From NCBI GenBank assembly GCA_963920665.1, contig OY987271.1, positions 14,449,350 to 14,513,349 on the forward strand: a stretch of DNA of 64,000 nt, given 5' to 3'. The notes under the pieces were generated by a model. The model was not told where the DNA came from. It did no database searches and saw nothing but the letters and a program-made list of their open reading frames with translations. This stretch comes from Straminergon stramineum. Taxonomy: Eukaryota > Streptophyta > Bryopsida > Hypnales > Calliergonaceae. A program made the position numbers and the translations under genes. How positions within the stretch are numbered: the first letter of the stretch is position 1; the number at the start of each line of letters is the position of its first letter. Shown one piece after another: positions 12,505-24,400 of this stretch.

Positions 12505-15500
12505 CTGGGAAGTGATTGATATCAATGACATAATATCTGTTAACAGCTCCGCCTTCTCGAATGATGTCCGTATGAAATAGTTGAAGACCCACCACAATAA
12601 AATCCACCATGACTTTAAAATTAGAGGTCAAATTGCACCAGTGCCCAAAGTGGCATCTCCACAAACTGAGTAGTTGTAGGTTGAAAAACATCAATATGAA
12701 ATATGCCGGAAACGTCAAGTGCGAAGTGCCTTCACACATTCAGCTTAGAAGGTGACGACCAATTTGGAGACTGCTTGGTTTTAAGAAGGGAAAAAAATGC
12801 TTTGCATACAGGTTTCACAAGGGACATAAATTCTTGACAAGGACAACAATTACAGAGTTGTAGAGAATTTACCAGTCTCTGGCGAAGCTCTTTGGAAAGG
12901 CTTTCTAAGGTTAGCAGCTGGCGGGGTGGCAAGGCTGTGCAAACAATGCATTTAACATCAAAATTTGGATGACAATAGCAAATGCATGGTTCTTCATTAA
13001 CCCAGAAATTCTTGAAGGAAATTCCTTCCAAAATTGTAGCTGCATTAAATCCTGCCAGTTGTAACATAAAACTTTCTTACATGCAACTGGGTTGATTGAT
13101 GTTACAGGCTTAGCCAAATTTTAATGCAGTGATGTGTTTGGGAGGGTGGTTTGTGAATCTAATATAAAGATAGTGAATAATCAAAGAGAGATTTAGGAGT
13201 CAAAAACAAATATACCAGCTGCTTGAGGATCCAAATCAGCATTCTCAGCAGATGCAGATGCACAGGATACTCATGGGAAAGGCATTACACCATTCCTAAA
13301 TGTCTCCCCTTCATGCACATCCGGCAAGGAAAACCTCCGTACCACTCTGACATGATCACTGACTCCGTAGGTTTTGAACAGTACCCCCCTGCAATAACAC
13401 AATTTGTCAAAAGTGCAAAAACTAAAATTCAAGATGATCCCAAACAGATCCTCTGAGATTGTACAGTATAAATTCCAATTAAGGAGAGATCAAGCTCTCT
13501 ACCCGAAATTCTAGGGTGAACCACACAATGAAACGCATCCACTTCACACAAAAATGTCACAGGGTCCAATGGATTGTCTACAAAGTTCTTAAATGATGTG
13601 CATATTCTCTCCTTGATGAAAACTTCGTTATAAAAATGGCCATACATCACACCCGCCGCTTGGCTGAGTCCACCGAATGGCCTTTATCAAGAACACAAAG
13701 TTTCTTGAAACATTTCATTGTTCTACTTTCTCAGGCATGGGATCAAAAGTGCGACAAATATTTTTGGAACTCAAGTAGCCTCTCGTTATGTGGCCTATGA
13801 TTTGACATTTTACAAAGTCCGATCAGCTGAATGGGAATAAAGTCACAATGAAGGGAAGAGCTGGATTACCATGGTTAACAAACTCTTGCAACATTAGAGG
13901 TGGATCCAATTGGTTCAAACAGGACTTGTTGTACTCCAAAGACTTTTCTTGTGCCTTCGCAGATCCATCTGACACCAATGGCTTTGCTACTGCACACAAA
14001 CACACAAAGTGTTACAAATCATGCTAACTTGCTGATAGCCCCAGGGAAAAAATATCCCAGAAAGCCTCCAGGGCTGCGATCAGCCCTTTTTTTTTTTGGC
14101 AACAAGGGGCCAGATTGCACCATTTCAAAAAAATTGTCTACTTTTTGCCAAAAAAAAGTAATCTTTCTTCGCCAGAAATTTTCCATTTTTATTTAAAATA
14201 AGGATGAATTGGCCAAATTTGGATGATAAAGTGCATGAATATGATTGAAAAATATTTTTTGGTTCAAAAGATGGATGAATATAGAAATACTATACTTCAC
14301 CAAATTTTAAGTGATTGCCATCCTGACACTTTCTCAAAATGTAAAAAAAAAGGGTTGGCTACGATAAACCTTGCCAATTATCCCCTAAACGCGTTGACAT
14401 TCATTTTTCAGATGATGAACAATTTCAAATGCCAATTTCATCCTCCTAACTACTTGGATGAAAGTTATTGTAATTTGTGAAGATATGTTATCAAGTTTTT
14501 GTCCTATCTAAGGATTGGATTTGGTGTTACTAGAGTTCATATTTTTCTTAAAATTACAAATGTGCAAGTATGTCAAGTGGTCAAACTGCATTGACTTTAG
14601 TTCTAAATTGGATTAGCCAAAATGAGGTTATAGATAGGAAGAACTCAAAAATTTCCAAAAATCACCATGTGAAGAGAACCTCATTTCAAATCCATTCCAA
14701 CAAATTTTACTCAAAAAATGATAATATTTTGCTTGTAAACGAATTTTGAAGGAATTTTGGAATTTTTCTTTCAAAATTTATATAAAAATATTGGTGATAA
14801 AATTGATGAATCTAACCGTATAGATGGAATCTAAAAATCCTAATCTACAACTTTCATTTGTATATCAATTCCAAAATATGCTTCCAAATAGCACTTTATA
14901 ATGATTTTTCTCAAATCGTCAATTCTAGGGATGAATCTAGACGTTTAGGGGTTATAACGTCATTTAAGGCAGATTCTAACAGAAATATTGTCAAATTGTT
15001 ACGTGAACAGATTTTCTAGTACAGATAAAAGGGGGGAATTTTCTACTACAGTAGTGAAAGAGAATCCCAACAATGGTTGAAGTCACTAGACTTTGAAGTT
15101 TAGGGTTTCGAGTTTCGTCTTCAAATTGAACGACACTGACCTAATGGAAGCTTGAGGCCAGCGGCAGAGACAGAGGCAGGAATAGACGTTGCATCGCCAG
15201 TAACCACCAGTTGTCTGGGAACTCCAACTATCCTGAGAACCAGCCACCACACAGAATCAAAAATCATACAAATGGTTGAAGCAAGTAGATGCAAGATGAT
15301 CTAAAGGGCGGCTCTGGTGAGACTGCACACAACCTACCCGGCGATCAAAAGAGGTCTCTGAAGATTCGTTGGTTCATTTGTACCCTGCAAACAGGTGGTG
15401 AAAACAGATTGCAATAAATGGTCTGCCCGCAGTATAGTTACTCTATTGATTCCTCTTCACAACTATAATTTGACGCCATCCCGTCAGCCATAGGGTCAAT

Positions 15501-15613
15501 CCAAGCTCATCTCCTGAGATGCTCATGTCTAGCTCAGCCGCATCTTGGAGCATGGACTTGCGATTCTACAATTGCAAAATCGCTTCTAGCACCACCACAT
15601 CCGGATACTTTCT
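12505..15613 (-). pseudogene. Inositol-polyphosphate kinase (ITPK-like) pseudogene
   Basis: ITPK enzymes are ATP-grasp kinases acting on inositol tris- and tetrakisphosphates in phytate and inositol-pyrophosphate synthesis. Minus-strand exons can be traced in family order. 15613 to about 15520 reads RKYPDVVVLEAILQL, a stop, NRKSMLQDAAELDM. 15232-15141 reads GVPRQLVV...GLKLPL. 13989-13870 reads [17 protein letters not shown]...[11 protein letters not shown]. 13388-13216 reads VLFKTYGVSDHVRVVRRFSLPDV...ENADLDPQ. 12934-12873 reads LPPRQLL...KELRQRL. About 12589-12505 reads GLQLFHTDIIREGG...RYYVIDINHFPG. Damage: TAG at 15566-15568 in place of the usual residue before NR, a one-base loss in the G run opening the exon at 13388 (length 173 instead of a multiple of three), TGA at 13271-13273, and no clear acceptor before the last exon seen. 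The N-terminal third and the C-terminal end were not found. A 570-bp mobile element sits in the intron between the second and third exons. Retained introns mean it is not a processed copy. Confidence 0.87.
14382..14951. mobile_element. TTAA-type element, short type, copy 2 (TSD TTAT)
   Basis: This 570-bp element begins CCCCTAAACGCGTTGACATTC-like and ends ACGTTTAGGGG. It is flanked by TTAT on both sides (14378-14381 and 14952-14955). Because TTAT is not palindromic, its repeat at both ends shows that the 4 bp are a true target duplication. The interior matches the copy at 11012. It lies inside an intron of the ITPK pseudogene. Confidence 0.75.
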
Positions 15614-15639
15614 CTAACAAAATACCGGTTAATCCTGTA

Positions 15640-16140
15640 AGGACGCTGCGGACCAGAGTGGTCCGATGGATGACAGAGAACTCTTGCATGTGATACAGAA
15701 GTGCCATTGTTCATCCTTGGAATTTTGTGCAAAAGGGGAGGTCTTGCACAGTAGTATGACCTCCAATGATTACTTTTGAGTTTTTTAAAGTAGATGATTC
15801 ACATGGTTCCAGAAGGCATGATTTCCACGGTGACCAGCCCGTCCTTACAGGGTTAACATCATTATGTGCCAAAAAAAGCAAGATTCAGGCAGCATTTAGA
15901 CTAAGACTGATAACCGGGTGAAAGTTCAAGCAACACTTACGCAACCACGAACTTCTGCCAGCATTTTCGTTAATTTCATGAAGGGAATCATGTACCCTTC
16001 AAGACAGCCATACCTCAGCTTGCCAGTGAGCCACCGGCCACACGTGGACGAGCAGAACCTTTTTCCCGCATGACCAACGAAATTACAATTCAGGATAAAA
16101 GATTCCTCAAGTGGCCGCTGGGAATCGGCACACCACTCTC
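15640..16140. repeat. Dispersed repeat shared with 61.8-63.2 kb
   Basis: Sequence around GTCCGATGGATGACA, TTCATCCTTGGAATT, AGTAGATGAT and GCCACCGGCCACA recurs at 61850-62230. Shorter copies lie at about 62340-62570 and 62940-63190. No coding sequence is recognised. The copy here abuts the 5' end of the recognisable ITPK pseudogene and may have replaced its first exons. Confidence 0.65.
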
Positions 16141-16158
16141 GCACCTTCATCGAGAACG

Positions 16159-16445
16159 AGGGTTTCACTGTACAGAACTAGGGTTTCACTGTGGGCTTCA
16201 CTATACGGAACTAGGGTTTCACTGTACAGAACTAGGGTTTCACTGTGGGCTTCACTATACGGAACTAGGGTTTAACTGTACAGAACTAGGGTTTCACTGT
16301 GGGCTTCACTATACGGAACTAGGGTTTCCCTGTACAGAACTAGGGCTTCACTGTGGGCTTCACTATACGGAACTAGGGTTTCCCTGTACAGAACAAGGTT
16401 TTCACTGTGGTTTTCGCTGCACAGAATTAGGGTTTCACTTTCCAG
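16159..16445. repeat. 54-bp tandem repeat with AGGGTTT motif
   Basis: About five copies of a 54-bp unit are present, each made of a 21-bp part (AGGGTTTCACTGTACAGAACT type) and a 33-bp part ending CACTATACGGAACT. The later copies diverge. Since 54 is divisible by three, the array reads as an open frame of repeated TELGFHC peptides, but nothing else supports coding. Each half-unit begins CTAGGGTTT, which contains one plant telomere heptamer. A single unit occurs at 17031 and a worn one near 20159. Confidence 0.9.
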
Positions 16446-16479
16446 AACAGTGGCGTCTAGCTTCGATCCACATTTTAGT

Positions 16480-18920
16480 TACAGGAAGAGCTTGTCATGC
16501 TTGATATTCGTAACAAGTACGACTTGATTCGTCGTTCTATATGCGAACCCTCACACAGGATCGACAGAGCCACCGAGGACAGTTCGTCCACCAGTTTCCG
16601 CGTGGGAGTTTGACGCGCTTTAAACACTGTTCTTTTTCTTCCTACTGCACCACGTCTCTCTCAGAAAATATCACCACTCTGCGTGAGTCTGTCACTCCGG
16701 TAGAGACCGGAAGACTGAACTTGAGAATACGGGAGCTTAGTTACCACACTAAGTGCTAAGTTCTTCGAATCCACTGCATCAGGTCCACTGACACTCACCC
16801 GCAGGGTCAAAGTTTTCTTTTACTGTGGTGTTGAAGGTGGCAGGGATCCCTGGAGCTCATGTGTACTGACGAGGGTTTCAGAATGACGATGCTGTGGGCG
16901 CTCCATTAAGCCTTGGTTTCGTCTCCCAGTCCTGCCCGCTGGGTGTTGGTTGCCTTCGTGCTGGGCAAGATGTTCAGTCAGAGCTATAGGCTCTCTGGAG
17001 TTGCGACGAGGGCAGCCTTATCCAGACCGAGGGTTTCACTGTACAGTGCCGTGGCGTCCAGCTTCGATCCACCTTCAGCTTAGAGGAAGAGCTTGACATG
17101 CTTGGTATGTGTAACAATACAGCTTGATTCTTTGTAGGTGATACCATGTCAATTTAGAGACCATTTTTAGGTCATTTGTTGGTTGGCCGTCTATGATCTT
17201 TTTGCTCAATGGGTGTGAGATTCGTGACAGATCTTGAGAGAGTTGTGATTTAAGTTTCTTATGTGGATTGTCCATCGTAGAATGAGAAGTTTTGTTGTTA
17301 TGAGACTGTACACACTTTGGAATTTTACAATGTTGGTGTTTATTGACGTATTTTGGCATGCAGATTTGGAGGGTGATGTGCATGAGTAAGAATTCGGGGA
17401 GCACCAAGGAGGGTGTTGTTAGAGTTTCAAGGACAACGCAAGTCTTGGCATGCACTGAGGTGAATCTGTAGGTCGCTTAATACTTCATTGGTTGTGTGTC
17501 CTTTGTAACAAATAAGTGCCAGATTTCATGCCCATCAATTCCATCCAGGGAGATGTTTTGCCAAAGATTTAAACCTGTATTGGATTGTCATAGCTCTGAA
17601 GTCCCTCGTGATAATTGGATTTCCCCTAGTGTTATCTCTTTCTGTAAAGGTCTTTGTTGTAGAAATACCACCGTTTAGCTCCTTGAATCACCCGAAGCAC
17701 CATATTGTGTCTCCAGTTTTCATTAGCAGTATTGATTAGGTCGCATGGGGTCTTTCTTTTGTCCGATTTCGTTAGTTTTTTCATCACCTCTTGCAATGCT
17801 GTTCACTAACTCAGGTGATATAAAATTTTGCCCCATATGAGTTCTGTTTTCACAGTATGATCAACGGAATTGACCATGAGTCCTTGGTCATTTACGGTTG
17901 AAAGTGATCCTGGAGAGCATTCGTTTAGGAGCAGAGAGTTGAATTTGATGCTTCGCTTCTGTTGCTCGGATTCTGAATAATTGCTACTTCGCAGGTTTTC
18001 TTGTCCGTGGCCCGCTTCTCATCCACGGGCAGAGCTGTTTGCCGTTGTGGACATGTTACGTTATTTGTGATTTTTGTGACTTTTTTACGAAATTTTGAAT
18101 GTCTTTGTTAGGAGTTGTAGCTGTTGAATAGAGTTGAAAGTCCAGGTAGAACTAAAATTCATATAGAGTATGGTATTGTGCAGCATTGTGATGTCCTAAT
18201 TGAATTGAGCACCCGGTTGAGCAGGTTGCAGAAGGAAGAGCGTGTTCAGGAGGATGGGTTGGGTATTCTAGCTTCGAGTCTAAATGTGAGAGGTCAGAGT
18301 TGGCAAGTTCTCAACTAAGTTTTCCAGCTACATCCAAGCTCATCAAGTGGTGGCCAGTTACTCTTCTACCGAAAGTGGTTGCTTTTGAGTGATATGTGAT
18401 GCTCAGTAGAGCAACGGCTTTCTGGAGAGGACAAAGCTAGCACGGACTTGGCTCGCAGCTGAAGGTATTATCACTTTTTGATGTGATTGGTTTGAATGCG
18501 TTATATTAGGACTCCCCAATATTGAAATATCAGCAAAGGAAGCCCTCGTTGAATAGTGCCGGAACCCAGCTGTAGATGGAAACCTTTTTGCCACGGGGGA
18601 CTTGTATGTTGTTCTTGGGGGGCGCAAAGATGGTTCAATTACTTTCGAAGATAGTCTATCTTAAAGCGATCTTTAAGAGCTGATTGCCTTTTCGTGGAGC
18701 TAAACTGCTTGAAATAATTTTCAGTAAATTTTCGGAGGAAGAAAGATGGAATTGGCATCTAACCCAAGTCATTTCATGTTTTTTGGACCTTCGTGGAATT
18801 AGTTACAAATATTTGAAATTGAAACGCAGTGGTCACTCAAAGCGACCACCTTCTGAAATGTACACTATTGTTACACTGAAGAAAGGCAAGTGTACCCCTA
18901 TTAGTGGTTGCTTTTAGAGT
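16480..18920. repeat. Long dispersed repeat, copy 1
   Basis: Phrases such as GCTTGACATGCTTGGTATGTG, CGTGGGAGTTTGA and GCTGGGTGTTGGTTGCCTT recur in the same order at 19720-20700, and the 3' part (18640-18915) recurs at 49170-49440. This copy is less AT-rich than the second, as if the second had lost C and G through methyl-cytosine decay. No transposon protein was recognised in any frame. Confidence 0.65.
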
Positions 18921-19719
18921 AGGCGCACTTTTTGAGCAACCCCGTACCTTAGGCCTTATTCAGGTCTCTTAGAACTGGGGACGTTTGAGTTTTGGACTGC
19001 CCAGTACCTGGGGACTTAGAAGGCTTCTTCCCCTTACTCTTGGGCCAGCTTGCCATCACTGTTGATTCAATGTTAATCCAGGAGATCATTCTCTACAAAT
19101 CATAACCAACATTGTGGCGTCAGCACATACATCATATCATAAAACATTTAACCAAGTACTTGGTTAGGCATTGGCAGTCACCAAAAATGCTAGAAAATTT
19201 GTACTCTCCAATTGCTCAATAAACAATTAGGTGAAAAATGGATTCATGTAAACATTAGCAACTATCAATTTCCTTCAATGGGAATATTTCTAGCTCATTT
19301 TTTCAGATGAAGTGAAGAGAAGCAGATGTGGAATGTAACACAAGTGGTTTCATATTTTTCAAAGCATTATTGAATTAGTCAAGAATTTTCAAAGGAGTTG
19401 TGTTACAGGCCCCTATTTCTGACCCTAGATCTTCCAAAAACTATTCATTTGCAATTTGTAAAGAGAAATGGGGAAAGCAACAACAATGATTGGCTCTTGC
19501 AATAAATTTTTTATTTTTTATTTATTCATTTAATGATTATGGAGGTCTATTTAAGGACCATCTCATGTCTATTCTAGAGGTAATTATATAAGTAATTCTA
19601 AATGCTTGAGTGAATTTCGAGCTTGCAACCTTAGGATCTTAGCTACTACAACCACTCTAGTAATATATGATTGTGCAAATCTTCATGTCGGATTGATAGC
19701 CTATTAGTCTTGTCACCAA
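18921..19719. other. Unassigned spacer between repeat copies
   Basis: AT-rich DNA with a worn copy of the 18.7-kb repeat segment near 19290-19400. No gene, RNA or clear element boundary is seen. Confidence 0.4.
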
Positions 19720-20700
19720 GGACAATTTTGTGCACTTGTTTCCAAGTGGGAGTTTGATGTACTTTTGATAGTATTCTTCTTCGTTTTGCACCATGTCTCT
19801 CTTGATAATGCCAACACTTTGTGTGAGTCTATAATTTGAGGAGAAATTGAGAGATTGAACTTGTGAATATGGGAATCTAGATATTAGATTAAATGCTAAG
19901 TGCTTTGTATCCATTGCATTAGGCCCATAGACATTCATTCACACATTCAAAGTTTCCTTTACTGTGATGTTAAAGGTGGCAATGACTTGTGGAGCTCTTG
20001 TGTATTGATAAGGGTTTCAAAATGATGATGCCAGGGGCGTTACACTAAGTCTTGTTTTTGTCTTCTAATCTTGCCTATTGGGTGTTGATTGCCTTTGCGC
20101 TTGCTATGATGTTTAATCAAAGCTCTAGAGTTATCACAAGGGTAACCTTATCCAAAAGAAGGGTTTCATTGTACAATATCGTGGTGTCCAACTTCTTAGC
20201 TTAGAAGAAGAGTTTGACATGCTTGGTATGTGTAACAAGTACAACTTGATTCTTCGTGGTTATACCATGTTAATTTAGAGTCCATTTTGAGATCATTTGT
20301 TAATCGGTTGTCTAAGACTGTTGTGTTGAATGTGTTTGAGATTTATGATAGATCTTGAGAAAATTGTGTTTTTGTGCTTGGTTGAATAGGTTCCATAAAG
20401 AAGAGTGTATTCATGAGCATGGGTTGGGCATTACAATTGTGAGACTAAACATGAGAGGGTAGAGTTGGCAAGTTCTCAACTAGATGTCCGGCTACATCCA
20501 ACTTCACCAAGTGGTGGCCAATTAATCTTTTACCATGATTGGCTACTTTTGAGTGATGTTTAATGCTCACTAAAGAACAAGGGCTTTTTGGAGAGGACCA
20601 AGATTGTTTCAAAGGCAAAGTTAGTGTGGACTTGGCTTGGAATTGAAGGTATTGTCACTTTCTAATATGATTGGTTTGAACATTAATTGTGGAGACTAGC
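19720..20700. repeat. Long dispersed repeat, copy 2
   Basis: Collinear with parts of 16480-18650, including the AGGGTTTCATTGTACAAT region near 20160 and AGTTGGCAAGTTCTCAACTA near 20465. Many differences are C-to-T and G-to-A. Boundaries are approximate. Confidence 0.65.
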
Positions 20701-21481
20701 TTAAGAAACATGTTGAGGGGAAATTATAGTAATTTCTTTTTACAATTGATTTTTTAACTTGTGAATCAAAGCAAGTCAATCTTTTGATTTATTGTATGTG
20801 ATGTTGTGGGAAGTTTAGTTCATATTGTGACACACATTGGAATTGTTAAGCTAGATTGTTGTGAAGCTAGATTTTAACATGTAAATCCCATGTCTAGTAT
20901 GTTGTATTTGCATAGAATGCCAAGTTTTGCAGTCTCTCTTAAAATGTATGAGTGTTTGGTAAGGTAGTGAACACATGAGCCATTTTGAGTCTAGGAGCTT
21001 TGTACTTGTGTGCTAGGTCTTCTTCACTCATGTGATGTAAATTGTCTCTCATACAAAATTAATTCTCTCCAAAGAAAAGTAGTGTCTTTGAGTTCCATAC
21101 TTTGAGGTTTCCATTTGAAAGTGTGGGTTAATTTTTGAAACATTGGCACCCAAGTACGAAAGAGAGGTAGTCTAGGCTATTGCTTTTCATGGTGTCCCAC
21201 CAATGGGTCTTGGCAATGTTGGAAGGAAATGTTGATCATTTCTTTTTAGCATTTCACTCACATATATAGATTCTTCAATGTAGTCGTCTAAGTTCTATTG
21301 TTGAAACAATTGAGCCTTTCTAAGCTTGTAGAAATGAGGGCAACTAAATTTCTTATAAAGTCGTGGGTTGAATTCATAGAATGGCACTTTATGCTTCTTT
21401 GTAAATCATTTTTTGTAGGATACACGAGCCACTCATGTGAAAGGAAGATTGGTATGTACAACTATTGTTTTAAGACATACA
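20701..21481. other. Region upstream of the HNL gene
   Basis: No repeat with clear ends or coding exon is seen. It should contain the promoter and leader of the receptor gene. The open frame at 21298-21489 overlaps the proposed first exon in another frame and has no recognisable domain. Confidence 0.35.
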
Positions 21482-24400
21482 ATGGATGAGATAGTCAACA
21501 AACTTTCTCATGTAGAAAAGGTAAGCTTTTTCTTTACTTCTAATCACAAATCTTGCACATGTCAATAGATTTTGTAGACATTCATACCTTATTTGATTTT
21601 GCCATGCTATAGTCTATGATATGAAAGCCCTTGTTTTTCTAAGGTTTGATCCACCATTTGTATTATGTAATGCAGTTGTGTGATTCTATCTTCCAATTCT
21701 ACCAACCTCAAGTACCGGTCCAATTGGAGGTGGTGTTTGTTCATGGATTGGAGCTTTCTAATTGTGGAGATGCATATTGGAAGACTTGGTTGGCTCAAGA
21801 TGGTTCACCAAACAATATTTGGCCCATGACATGGCTCCCAAACGAGTTCCCCTTTGCAAAAGTCTTTGCATTGAAATATGATGCCAGCATACACCAAAAT
21901 GCCATTGATGGAAGGATGGACTTATTTCTTGTAGGAGAGAAGCTTGTACAAGAAATGGTGAAGTTTGGTCAAATTGGACAAAATGGAGTCCCGGTGGTGT
22001 TTGTGTGTCATGGTTTTGGTGGCTTGGTGGTTAAACAAATTGTTGTAAGTGCAAAGCATGATTTTTCCCAAAACATGGAGGCTCAAAAGCTATTGAAGAA
22101 CATTGGGGCGATTTTGTTTTATTCCACACCCCATCATGGATCACAATGGGCCAAGTCTTCATCATATTTTTATAGGTCTGGGGTTGGTGGGAAGGGTCCC
22201 TTATTGAAGAGCTCAGAAGTTTTAAGTACAGATATTAGTCGCCTCAACCATGCCTTTGAGCAAGTTGCTAAACATTACTCTTGGTATTTTGCATCGGCGG
22301 CTGAGACGCATGTAAGGAAACCAATCAATCACAACTAGATCATATTGGCATTGGTTTCCTTGACATTATGTATAGTGTAGTCTAGATGTAAATGGTTGTA
22401 ATTTGTTATCCTTGCTTCATATACTAATATGAGAAATTTGTGTCATATTGAATAGTTTGGTGAAATGATGGTCGAAGAAGCATCTTCAAGATATGAAGGT
22501 GGCAATTATCTTGCTTTACACACAAATCACTTTGATGTTGTTAGACCCAAAACCAAGAAGGATTCGAGCTATTTATGGTTGATTAGTTACTTGAAAAAGG
22601 TCTTGGATAGATATGTGGTTCAACTTGCTCCACAAGTGGAGAGCCTTGTACCTGATAGCATTGTGAGGGTAAAGGTACAAGAAGAAGCTGTGAAGAAGAA
22701 ACTACAAGAAGTATCTATTGTAGGATTGGTTGGGATGGGAGGTATTGGAAAGACAACATTGGCAAAAGCAGTGTACCAATCAATATACAAAGATTTTGAG
22801 AAAAGTTGCTATTTGGATGACATAAAATCAAAATCGAGCTTGGATGAAGTGTTGATTACTCTACTACAAAAGTTTGGAATCTGGGATGAAAAGACAAGTT
22901 ACATTATAGAGCGAAATGTCCCGCAAGATTGCAAGAACAATTCATTGGGCGATTTGAAGAAGTGTGTGCAACAACATAAAGTATTGGTGGTTGTGGATGA
23001 TGTAGGCACAACAAAGAACTTTGATTTTTTGTTGAAGGCCATGGATTTCAAGAATGGAAACAAGGAATCCAAAGTAATTGTTACGTGTAGAAATTGGCAA
23101 GTGTTGAAGGGTATTGTCAATTGGAGTGGCAAATACGAGGTGGAGCCTATGAGGTTTGGCCAAGATACTCAACTATTTGCTTATCATGCATTGAAGGGAG
23201 CTACAACTTTGGAGCAAAGGCGTCAAACATTACTTGGTTTTTTATTGAAGGATTCCTCCGAACGCCTAATTGATGAGTTTGAAAGCATGTGCAACAATGT
23301 TGTGAAGGCTTGTGGTGGATTGCCATTAAGCCTTGAAGTGATGGGTCGTTGTTTGGGAGGTTATCTTATGGATGGTGATCTCTCAAGTAGTCAATGCTTA
23401 GATTGTTGGAGAGGGGCATTAGACAAATTGGTGCATGCTGAGCCACTAGAAGGGGGTGATGATAACGAAAGGCTTTGGACGGTATTGCAAATAAGCTATG
23501 ATTGCTTACATGGAAACGAACAAGACATGTTCTTGGATATTGCATGTTTCTTTTGTGATTCAGTGTGATATGATGAAGAGACTTTATTACGAATATGGGG
23601 AAGTGAACCTTCTAAAAGGAATGAGCTCCGAAATTTGAAGGAGAGATGTTTGGTCAAGATCAATGCAAATGATGAAAGTGTGACCATGCATGACCAATTG
23701 CGAGATATGGGTCGCCGTATCGTAAGAAATCAATGTAAAAGAGATTTGAATAAGATGACTAGATTATGGGACTCAAAGGATGTGAGCAAGCTTTTGCAAA
23801 GCAATGAGGTACTTCCATACTATAAGATTTGTTGATTGAGTTTGTTCAATGTATTTTTTAACTTCCAACATCACTTGTAGGATTTTATTGTAATTATATA
23901 ATATTTTCTCTTTGTTGGTTGTAGATAATATCTCCTTGGATACAAGGTTTGTCAATGGAGGAATGGGGTATAACATCAATGGCTATTATAGAGCATAAAT
24001 CAATCGGCACATTGAAACGAAAAAAGATTGGCAAGTGGAAGGGATTTCATTTGGATTGTCTTGATATGAGGTTGTTGAACCTTTATGAAGTAGAAAAGAC
24101 TATTATTGAAGCTATTAGTATCAAGGGTTTACCATGTATTCAATGGCTTTGTTTGAAGGGAACCAACATCTCTAAATTGCCGAAGTTTGTGCATGTTTGT
24201 AAGGAGCTATGTGTTCTAGACATGAGTGATTGCAAGTATCTAAAGAACCTTGATAACTCCTTTGAAAACTTGGTCAATTTATTGGAGTTCAAGCTTTTTC
24301 GATGTACAAACCTTATGAGTCTACCCAATTCCCTTGGTAGTATGGTTTATTTGACCAAACTTGACCTTTTAGGTTGTGAACAGCTCAAAAGTATACCAAA

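Noticed and set aside
16070..16504. 144-residue open frame of repeated TELGFHC peptides
   Set aside because: The frame is created by the 54-bp tandem array, whose unit length is divisible by three. It has no conserved domain, and the same sequence occurs in dispersed repeats out of frame.
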